A stretch of 34,736 nt of DNA from Betaproteobacteria bacterium (GTDB lineage Bacteria > Pseudomonadota > Gammaproteobacteria > Burkholderiales > Rhodocyclaceae). The notes under the pieces were generated by a model that worked only from the letters and a program-made list of their open reading frames with translations, did not search any database and was not told the DNA's origin. The stretch covers positions 1,197 through 35,932 of the forward strand of contig WRNU01000004.1 in the NCBI GenBank assembly GCA_009776435.1, given 5' to 3'. Position 1 is the stretch's first letter, and each line of letters begins with the position of its first letter. The position numbers were made by a program, and so were the translations under genes. This document shows positions 21,119 to 28,225 of the stretch, piece after piece.

Positions 21119-21712
21119 TTAATTCACTTTCATCTTCCGGCGGCGTGCAGCCATTCCGACGACACCCAATCCCGCGAGCAACATCGCGTATTCGGCGGGT
21201 TCGGGAACTGCTGGCGCGGCGGCAGTCATGGTGAAGGCGTAGAGTCCGCCTTGGGGGGCTCCGCCCGAAGGGCCACTCGTCAGGCCGGAGATCACGAGCG
21301 TGTATTCTGGCAACTCAAGAGGAAAGTTTCCATAAATGGACAGCATCTCGCCTGGGGCATTCCGATCAACGCTTTGCTGGAAAATGGGACTCGCGGTCGA
21401 AATATCGACATTGAAGCCGCCGAACACGGAAACTGTCAGGTTGTCCAGGCTGTACATGCCACTGCCCATGCCAAAGTCGAGGCTGAAAACCGTGGTATCT
21501 GCCTGGTTGCCGAGGTTCAACAGATCTTGTGCGACCGTGAAGGTATACACATCGGTGAAGGAATAATCGTTGCCTCCTGATCCTTGCGGATTGCTGAAGC
21601 CCATCAATGGGTCGTTAAAACCAAGTGTGCCGAGATTTGTAGCGGCTTGCGCGAAACCAGCAAAGCTAAGCCCGAGCACAATGGCGGCAACTGTTTTTTT
21701 AATCTGCATCAT
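21119..21712 (-). CDS. PEP-CTERM sorting domain-containing secreted protein 2 (contains FTDVYTF, FxDxF-type motif)
   Basis: Signal peptide MMQIKKTVAAIVLGLSFAGFAQA; C-terminal VPEPAEYAMLLAGLGVVGMAARRRKMKVN; AGGAG RBS. Confidence 0.92.
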   Translation of the reverse strand: MMQIKKTVAAIVLGLSFAGFAQAATNLGTLGFNDPLMGFSNPQGSGGNDYSFTDVYTFTVAQDLLNLGNQADTTVFSLDFGMGSGMYSLDNLTVSVFGGFNVDISTASPIFQQSVDRNAPGEMLSIYGNFPLELPEYTLVISGLTSGPSGGAPQGGLYAFTMTAAAPAVPEPAEYAMLLAGLGVVGMAARRRKMKVN

Positions 21713-21757
21713 TAACGCTCCTGTGAAAAATTGTAAACATAACTCCTTCAGCTTATA

Positions 21758-21773
21758 AGCAAATTTGATGCCA
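21758..21773 (-). promoter_or_regulatory. Putative sigma-54 promoter for PEP-CTERM gene 2
   Basis: Minus-strand TGGCAT-CAAAT-TTGCT versus consensus TGGCAC-N5-TTGCW, with exact GG-N10-GC; predicted TSS ~36 nt upstream of the start codon. Confidence 0.6.
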
Positions 21774-22152
21774 GTTTTGTTGTATTTTTGCCAATACGAG
21801 TATCACTGCATTTTCGCCATTACATAATAGGAGCCGGAAGTCGGCTTGTCGGGGCATTTCTTCGATAATCGGGCGGCGAGTCACAGGCGCGGCGCGCGAT
21901 TGTCCTGCACGGGCGGTCAGGATTGCGGTGTCTATATGAAATATTAGTGCAGCACTCGTTGCGTAAATCGTGTATGGTTCCACCCAGAGTCGGTTGCCTG
22001 TCGAGCCAGCGAGACAGTGGGATTCAGCCTATTTTACGGGTCGAAGTGGCGAATGTCGCATATTTTTACATTTCGTTATTAAAATGTGAGTTCTGATGCA
22101 AATGTGTGACAGTTGCGCGGGCTCTGGCGGTACGAATCCCGCATACGCAGGT

Positions 22153-22166
22153 GGTTTGGTTTTTGC
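22153..22166 (+). promoter_or_regulatory. Weak candidate sigma-54 promoter upstream of epsL
   Basis: TGG-TTTGGTTTTT-GC: GG-N10-GC spacing with TTTGC at -12 but TGGTTT rather than TGGCAC at -24. Confidence 0.25.
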
Positions 22167-22224
22167 GTCAGGTCGGTGCCAGGCAGGTGTCGGAAATTTT
22201 TACATTGAGTCAGGGGTTTGTTTC

Positions 22225-23574
22225 ATGCACAAGCTACAACGCAGGTTCGCCGTGCTGGCGAGCGGGTTGGTGACATTGTTGGGGTTTCAGGCGGCAACGG
22301 TCGTCGCGCAGGAAGATGCTGCGCCGGGGGCTTACACGCAGGAGACTCCCTCGCAGGAGGGTTCTGCGCAGGAAACTTCCGCACAGGGAGAGCCTTACAA
22401 GCGGGAAGACGACTCCAGGAACCCGTTCACCTTTACGATCTCGGAGTCCTTGTACTACAGCAGCAACGTGTATCGCCTGCCGGACCGAATTTCCAACGCC
22501 GACGCGCCGAAAGGAAAACGCAGTGATTCCTATTCCGTCACCCGCGTAGGCATTGATTTCGACACTGAGCATAGTCGTCAGGCCTTCCATGCCGGGCTTT
22601 CCGCGAGCCAGTCCCTGTACCGCACGCATTCGAGCCTCAACACCACCGAATGGGATGGGCGCCTGCGGTGGGATTGGCGGATGGGGAATCGCTTGAGCGG
22701 CACTATCGGGTATGCTCATAGCGGGTCGGCGGTCAACTTCGAAGACGTTTATACGGGGAGCAACCCCAGCGAACTGGATGGGGTCACGCGGCAACTCGGT
22801 CGTTTCAGATTTGGCGCCGATTTCTGGTGGCATCCGAACTGGGCCACGGGGGTTGGTTTCTCCGACGTTCGCAACGACTATCGCAATAACGCCAGGCCAT
22901 ACGACAAGTACAATGCGCAGGAAGCAAGCCTGAACTTTACATACCGGCCTTCCACCGGCAACCGCATCGTATTGAGTCTGCTCACTGAGCGGGGTCAGTA
23001 TTCGAACCGGCCGAAGGAGGAGGATCTTGCTCCGGGGGAAACATCGATGCGGGACTGGAAGCGGCACGACGCGCGGCTTTCAGGCCAATGGCAGTTGACT
23101 GGCGTCACACAACTGAGCGGTTATGCCGGATATACGTGGCGCAAGTACGATCTGGCGCGCAACCGGGATTTTAATGGGGCTACTGGAAAGATCGAGTTCC
23201 GTTGGGTACCGACCGGAAAGGCGATCATAAACCTGGGCTGGCGGCGCGAGATCGGCGCGGATCAGGACACGGTTTCAAACTTCGCCGTGACGCAAGCCTG
23301 GTTTCTGAAACCGACCTGGGTCGTTACCAGCAAGATTCATCTTGGCGCCAGTTACGAACATCAGAAGCGCGATTATCGTGGAGATCCCGGCTTTGGGTCC
23401 GTGGCTCTTCCAAGAGACGCCAAAACCCAGTTGTATGGCGTCAATCTTCAGTATATGCCGGTTCCATATGGCAGTATTGCGCTCGGTTACCAACACCAGA
23501 AGCGTGATACGACAAAGAGAGATGATGATCACAGCGCGCGGACGACGTGGCTGTCGGGAAGCCTGACCTTTTAA
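22225..23574 (+). CDS. epsL: Exopolysaccharide outer-membrane beta-barrel protein EpsL-like
   Basis: ~449 aa; signal peptide MHKLQRRFAVLASGLVTLLGFQAATVVAQ; alternating amphipathic strands ending in aromatic F (TTWLSGSLTF); first gene of eps operon. Start placed at ATG 22225. Confidence 0.8.
   Translation: MHKLQRRFAVLASGLVTLLGFQAATVVAQEDAAPGAYTQETPSQEGSAQETSAQGEPYKREDDSRNPFTFTISESLYYSSNVYRLPDRISNADAPKGKRSDSYSVTRVGIDFDTEHSRQAFHAGLSASQSLYRTHSSLNTTEWDGRLRWDWRMGNRLSGTIGYAHSGSAVNFEDVYTGSNPSELDGVTRQLGRFRFGADFWWHPNWATGVGFSDVRNDYRNNARPYDKYNAQEASLNFTYRPSTGNRIVLSLLTERGQYSNRPKEEDLAPGETSMRDWKRHDARLSGQWQLTGVTQLSGYAGYTWRKYDLARNRDFNGATGKIEFRWVPTGKAIINLGWRREIGADQDTVSNFAVTQAWFLKPTWVVTSKIHLGASYEHQKRDYRGDPGFGSVALPRDAKTQLYGVNLQYMPVPYGSIALGYQHQKRDTTKRDDDHSARTTWLSGSLTF
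22337..22396 (+). repeat. 15-nt-period imperfect tandem repeat encoding (S/A)QE(T/G)S-like pentapeptides in EpsL N-terminus
   Basis: cgcaggagactccct / cgcaggagggttctg / cgcaggaaacttccg / cacagggagagcctt. Confidence 0.7.
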
Positions 23575-23590
23575 GGGGTGAGGCATTTTT

Positions 23591-23615
23591 TATCATGCCA
23601 TGATATGGCATGATA
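23591..23615. repeat. Perfect 10-bp inverted repeat in the epsL-epsD spacer
   Basis: tatcatgcca-tgata-tggcatgata. Confidence 0.8.
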
Positions 23616-23718
23616 TCTGTCTGGGTGGTATCGCGAGTCCCCTCCAGGGGGCACGAGCCGATATCGTTATGATGTATTGTGCGAGCCTTTCAGTAAAGGC
23701 CGTCTCGTTTTTTTTGGA

Positions 23719-24717
23719 ATGTTTATGTCCTCTCCAGTTCGTTCCGTTGCTGTGTCACTTTGCGCCGCTGTCTGGCTGACCGGCATGCTTGTCGGATGTA
23801 GCGCCAAGGAAGGCGGCGACAAGTCTCCTACCCAGGTTGCCGTCAAGGTCAACAAGGAAGAAATCTCCGTTCATCAGGTCAACGACCTGCTTTCCCGCGC
23901 CGGCAATATTCCGGAAGATCAAGCCGCCAGGGCGCGTTCGGCGATTGTCGAGCGTCTCGTCGAGCAGGAGTTGCTGCTGCAACAGGCCAAGGCAAACAAG
24001 CTCGACCGTGATTCGAGAGTGATGCAGATGCTCGAGTATTCCCGCCGCGAAATTCTTGCCCGCGCCTTTAGCGAGCGGGTTGCGGCTAATGCGCCGCAGC
24101 CGAGCGAGGCGCAGATTTCCAAGTTCTACGATGACAATCCCGCGTTGTTCTCCAAGCGCCGTGTCTATAGCCTGCAAGAGATCAGTCTCCAGTTGGCGCC
24201 CGAGCGTTTCGATCAGGTGCGCGCGCACATGGAATCCATTAAGGATTTGCAACAGCTCATGCCCTGGCTCAGGGAGCAGAAAATCCCGTTTGCCATGACC
24301 GCGAGCGCCAAGGCTGCGGAACAGTTTCCGCTCGAATTGGCCAAGCACCTTTCCCAATTGAATGCGGGCGGGGCGACTCTTGTCCGGGCGCCGGCAGGGG
24401 CGATTCTCATCATCATCGCCGGAGTGCAGGAAGAACCCATCGATCGCGCCAAGGCAAAACCCGTCATCGAGAACTTTTTGATGGCTCAGGCGCGTAACGA
24501 AAGCGTCAGGGCCGAGATGAAACGTCTGCGCGAGGCGGCTACCATCAATTACATGGGCGATTTCGCGCCACCCGCAGCAGAACCGTCTGCTCCCGCAGCC
24601 GCCGAACAAGGCCCGGTCGTGTCGCCCGACGCTTCGCCAGACGCTTCACCAGACGCTTCGCCCGAAGACGATTCCGTCCGCTCGATCATCGAGAAGGGGG
24701 GCGTCAAGCTGAAGTAA
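23719..24717 (+). CDS. epsD: EpsD-family peptidyl-prolyl cis-trans isomerase, putative lipoprotein
   Basis: Lipobox-like LTGMLVGCSAKE; VNKEEISVHQVNDLLSRAG..VERLVEQELLLQQAKANKLDRDSRVMQMLEYSRREILARAF (SurA/parvulin-like N region). Start ambiguous (23719 or 23725). Confidence 0.82.
   Translation: MFMSSPVRSVAVSLCAAVWLTGMLVGCSAKEGGDKSPTQVAVKVNKEEISVHQVNDLLSRAGNIPEDQAARARSAIVERLVEQELLLQQAKANKLDRDSRVMQMLEYSRREILARAFSERVAANAPQPSEAQISKFYDDNPALFSKRRVYSLQEISLQLAPERFDQVRAHMESIKDLQQLMPWLREQKIPFAMTASAKAAEQFPLELAKHLSQLNAGGATLVRAPAGAILIIIAGVQEEPIDRAKAKPVIENFLMAQARNESVRAEMKRLREAATINYMGDFAPPAAEPSAPAAAEQGPVVSPDASPDASPDASPEDDSVRSIIEKGGVKLK
24622..24669 (+). repeat. 12-nt tandem repeat encoding (SPDA)3-SPED near EpsD C-terminus
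   Basis: tcgcccgacgct / tcgccagacgct / tcaccagacgct / tcgcccgaagac. Confidence 0.8.
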
Positions 24718-24757
24718 GAAAACAGGTAAGCAAGATAGTATATGCTTGAGGGAGTCT

Positions 24758-24794
24758 GCTGGTGTCGCGGTTCGTGCAGCGTCGCGACACCAGC
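24758..24794 (+). ncRNA. Intercistronic RNA hairpin between epsD and epsE
   Basis: Perfect 12-bp stem gctggtgtcgcg/cgcgacaccagc with 13-nt loop and no following T-tract. Confidence 0.6.
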
Positions 24795-24833
24795 GGTTCT
24801 CGGTTGACTTAACTCCTATATCGCAGGCCGAAA

Positions 24834-25658
24834 ATGCAAATGATTCCCTGGTTCCTTCGCCCTTTGTGCGTCCTTGTTCTGATGGCTCTGGGTTTTGCCG
24901 GAATGACCGGAGTTGCGCAGGCTGCGGATGAACGTGAATACGTTCTTGGGCCGGGCGACATTGTCCGTGTCACGGTATTCCAGAACCCGGATCTCACCAC
25001 CGAGGCGCGTGTGTCCGAGAAAGGCATGCTGACTTTCCCGTTGCTCGGCGCGGTTTCCGTGGGCGGAAAGAGCACGTCCGCCGCCGAGACGGAAATTGCC
25101 ACCCGTCTGCGGGACGGCGGTTTCGTGCGCCAGCCGCAAGTCAATGTGTTGCCGATACAGATTCGCGGCAATCAGGTTTCCGTGCTCGGACAAGTCAACA
25201 GGCCGGGCCGTTTTCCGCTCGAAACCGCGAACCTGCGCCTGTCCGACATGATTGCCATCGCCGGAGGCATTTCGGGGGCAGGGGCCGATATCGTGATTTT
25301 TGTCGGCGTACGCAACGGCAAACAGGTGCGCCGAGAAATCGACCTGCCTTTGCTGTTTCTCAGCGGTGACACGTCGAATGACATCGTAATGGCGGCTGGG
25401 GACATCGTCTACGTCCATCGTGCGCCAATGTTCTACATTTACGGGGAAGTCAACCGTCCGGGCGCCTTTCGTCTCGAACGGGGCATGAGCGTGATGCAGG
25501 GGCTGGCCTCCGGGGGGGGCACCTCGTCGCGTGGCACCACGCGCGGGCTTCGCATCCATCGGCGCATGCCCGATGGTTCGCTCAAGGTGGTGGAACCCGG
25601 ACTCGATGATCTCCTTAGAACCGATGACGTGATCTACGTCAAGGAAAGTTTGTTCTGA
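24834..25658 (+). CDS. epsE: Polysaccharide export protein EpsE (Wza-like, Poly_export/SLBB domains)
   Basis: EYVLGPGDIVRVTVFQNPDLTTEARVSEKGMLTFPLLGAV; IRGNQVSVLGQVNRPGRFPLE; YIYGEVNRPGAFRLERGMSVMQGLA. Confidence 0.95.
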   Translation: MQMIPWFLRPLCVLVLMALGFAGMTGVAQAADEREYVLGPGDIVRVTVFQNPDLTTEARVSEKGMLTFPLLGAVSVGGKSTSAAETEIATRLRDGGFVRQPQVNVLPIQIRGNQVSVLGQVNRPGRFPLETANLRLSDMIAIAGGISGAGADIVIFVGVRNGKQVRREIDLPLLFLSGDTSNDIVMAAGDIVYVHRAPMFYIYGEVNRPGAFRLERGMSVMQGLASGGGTSSRGTTRGLRIHRRMPDGSLKVVEPGLDDLLRTDDVIYVKESLF

Positions 25659-25673
25659 TTTAATTGGTTACTC

Positions 25674-27068
25674 ATGACGTTTCAGCAGTTTCTTCTCATA
25701 TTAAAGGCGCGCCGGTGGATCATCTCCGCTATCCTGGCCGGCGTGGTGCTATTGACTTTGGCGATCAGCCTGCTGTTGCCGAAACAATATACCGCTACCG
25801 CCTCGTTGGTGGTCGATATGAAAACGACCGACCCCCTGTTGGGCGCTCCTCAGGCGCTGATGGGCTATCTTGCGACTCAGATCGACATCATCGGTTCCGA
25901 ACGTGTTGCCCTGCGCGTGGTTGCCTTGACCCGGATGAATCAGGTTTCCTCGCTTCGGGAACAATGGCGCGATGAAACGAAGGGAATAGGGGGAGATAGC
26001 GGATTTCTGGTCTGGCTGGCCGCATTGCTCCAGAAACAACTGGATGTGCGTCCTTCGACAATACGGGAAAGCAATGTCATCAACGTAAGCTATAGGGGGC
26101 CAGACCCGACATTCGCCGCAGCCATTGCGAACGCTTTTTCCCAAGCCTACATAGAGACCAATCTCGAGCTCAAGGTAGGTCCCGCGCAGCAGTATGCGCA
26201 GTGGTTCAGCGATCAAACCAAGGAAGTGCGCGAAAAACTCGAAGTCGCCCAACGCAAGCTCTCTGCGTACGAACAGGAGCATGGCATTCTGGCCGGAGAT
26301 GGCCGTTTTGACGTTGAAAACCAGCGCATGGCGGATCTCAATGCCCAGCTTTCGATGGCGCAGGGACAAGGGGCGGATAGCCGTTCGCGCCAAAGTCAGA
26401 TTGCCTCCGCCGAATCCCTGCCTGAGGTCATGGCCAACCCGGTGGTTGCCAGCCTCAAGACGGATCTGGCGCGGCTTGAAACGGAGCGTAGCCAGTTGTC
26501 CGAGCGGCTTGGTCCGAACCATCCGATGATACGCGAGTTGAATGAGAGGATTGCCGAACAGCGTCAACGTGTCGCGGCGGAGACCCAGCGTGTGGCAAGC
26601 TCGCTTGGCACGACTTCCCGTATCAGTACGGAGCGTATAAAAGAAATTACCGATGAAATCGAGAAGCAGCAGGCGCGCGTGCTCGAACTCAAGAAACATC
26701 GGGATCAACTTGCGGTGCTTCAGCGTGACATCGAAAACGCTCAAAAAGCATACGATCTCGTCACTCAGCGTCTCGCGCAAACGAACCTCGAGGGCCAGAT
26801 GCAGCAAACCAATATTTCGGTGCTGACTCCCGCAACGCCTCCCCTGGAACACTCCAGCCCGAAGGTTGTGCTCAACACGATCATTGCCGTGTTTCTCGGA
26901 ACTCTGCTTGGCATTGGCGTAGCGTTGCTACTTGAATTGAGGGATCAGCGTGTGCGGGGAAGCGAAGATCTCATGCAGAACAAGGATGTTCCCCTTATCG
27001 GGATCATCCCTGGGCTGAAGAAGAAGTCTCGTTCCGGTTTCCGCCTCCGTCGCCTGGCAGCCGCTTAA
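25674..27068 (+). CDS. epsF: Chain-length determinant protein EpsF (Wzz/GNVR)
   Basis: N-terminal TM, Wzz domain, long coiled coil, C-terminal TM (VVLNTIIAVFLGTLLGIGVALLLELRDQRVRGSEDL). Confidence 0.94.
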   Translation: MTFQQFLLILKARRWIISAILAGVVLLTLAISLLLPKQYTATASLVVDMKTTDPLLGAPQALMGYLATQIDIIGSERVALRVVALTRMNQVSSLREQWRDETKGIGGDSGFLVWLAALLQKQLDVRPSTIRESNVINVSYRGPDPTFAAAIANAFSQAYIETNLELKVGPAQQYAQWFSDQTKEVREKLEVAQRKLSAYEQEHGILAGDGRFDVENQRMADLNAQLSMAQGQGADSRSRQSQIASAESLPEVMANPVVASLKTDLARLETERSQLSERLGPNHPMIRELNERIAEQRQRVAAETQRVASSLGTTSRISTERIKEITDEIEKQQARVLELKKHRDQLAVLQRDIENAQKAYDLVTQRLAQTNLEGQMQQTNISVLTPATPPLEHSSPKVVLNTIIAVFLGTLLGIGVALLLELRDQRVRGSEDLMQNKDVPLIGIIPGLKKKSRSGFRLRRLAAA

Positions 27069-27069
27069 A

Positions 27070-28176
27070 ATGATGGACGATGCTGCCAGCGCACAATTTT
27101 CCGATCTGAGTGACCAGTCGATCGGAGAGATTCTGATCTCTGTCGGGCGCATTTCTCCCGATGATGCCGAACGTATTTTCCGGGAACAAAAGAAGCAGAA
27201 GGTGCGCTTTGGTGAAGCGGCAATCGCGCTTGGCCTTGCGACCGAAGCCGATATCCAGTACGCCCTGTCCCACCAGTTCCGGTACCCGTACCTGCAACGT
27301 GGAGAGAGCAAGGTTTCGGAAACCGTCGTGGCGGCATACGATCCGTTTTCCCCCCAGGTGGAAGCGTTACGCGCGATTCGAAGCCAGTTGATGCTGCGCT
27401 GGTTCGGCGGCAGCGCCGGGCGCCGGGTGCTTGCGATCGTGAGTCCCGGTCACGGGGAAGGCCGCTCCTGGTTTGCTGCCAATCTGGCAGTCGTGTTTTC
27501 GCAATTGGGCGCGAGGACGTTACTGATCGATACGGATCTCCGTGCTCCGACCCTGCATCGCCTTTTCGGGATCAGCAATCGAAACGGGCTTTCATCCATC
27601 CTGAGTGGGCGCGCAACCGGCAATGTCGTCTTCAGAGTCCCGTCCCTGATCGATCTTTCCATTCTGCCTTCCGGTCCCGTGCCGCCGAATCCCCAGGAAT
27701 TGTTGACGCGCCCGTTGCTGGATAGGATGGTTGCGCAGTTGTCCAACAGTTTCGATGTCATCCTCATCGACACGCCCTCCTCCGCCAGATATGCCGAAAG
27801 CGTTTCCATTGCCTCACGGGCAGGCGGAGCGTTGATTGTGTGCAGACAGGATCAAACAAGGGTACGCGATTTCGATACGCTTTGCAGCCGACTGGTAAAT
27901 GCGAATATCATGATTGCGGGGAGTGTGCTCAATGATGTCGGAGGCAAGGCGAATAATGCCGAAACATGGATTGCGCAGTCGATAAATCAAGGCGCAACGG
28001 CTGTATCCCGCTTGAGGCAGTTGAAAGCATTGAGCAACAATAGCCGTTCAAAATCGTCGCAACAACGCCCGATCCGCACGGTTTTGCCCGACGATCCGTT
28101 GGACAAGGTCAATGTGATGACAGAGGGAGCCGTTGTGTTGGATGTCGATTCGGTGCCGGCTTCCGAAAAACCGTAG
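27070..28176 (+). CDS. epsG: Chain-length determinant tyrosine kinase-like protein EpsG
   Basis: N-terminal MshEN/T2SSE_N-like region (SIGEILISVGRISPDDAERIFREQKKQKVRFGEAAIALGLATEADIQYALSHQF) and P-loop domain (VSPGHGEGRSWFAANLAVVFSQLGARTLLIDTDLRAPTLHRLFG). Confidence 0.93.
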   Translation: MMDDAASAQFSDLSDQSIGEILISVGRISPDDAERIFREQKKQKVRFGEAAIALGLATEADIQYALSHQFRYPYLQRGESKVSETVVAAYDPFSPQVEALRAIRSQLMLRWFGGSAGRRVLAIVSPGHGEGRSWFAANLAVVFSQLGARTLLIDTDLRAPTLHRLFGISNRNGLSSILSGRATGNVVFRVPSLIDLSILPSGPVPPNPQELLTRPLLDRMVAQLSNSFDVILIDTPSSARYAESVSIASRAGGALIVCRQDQTRVRDFDTLCSRLVNANIMIAGSVLNDVGGKANNAETWIAQSINQGATAVSRLRQLKALSNNSRSKSSQQRPIRTVLPDDPLDKVNVMTEGAVVLDVDSVPASEKP

Positions 28177-28186
28177 CAAGAGTTCG

Positions 28187-28217
28187 CCCTGTGTCCTGCC
28201 GAAGACAGGACACAGGG
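28187..28217. terminator. Hairpin between convergent epsG and ETF-QO genes, likely (bidirectional) terminator
   Basis: Perfect 12-bp stem ccctgtgtcctg/caggacacaggg, 7-nt loop; T-tract is poor. Confidence 0.55.
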
Positions 28218-28225
28218 ATTCTTCG

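Noticed and set aside
20164-21234. 356-aa + strand ORF spanning the structured repeat and PEP-CTERM gene 1 antisense
   Set aside because: Chimeric frame: the start lies in the repeat and the remainder is antisense to a good PEP-CTERM gene. The first ~40 aa are only relevant as a possible tnpB 3'-end trace.
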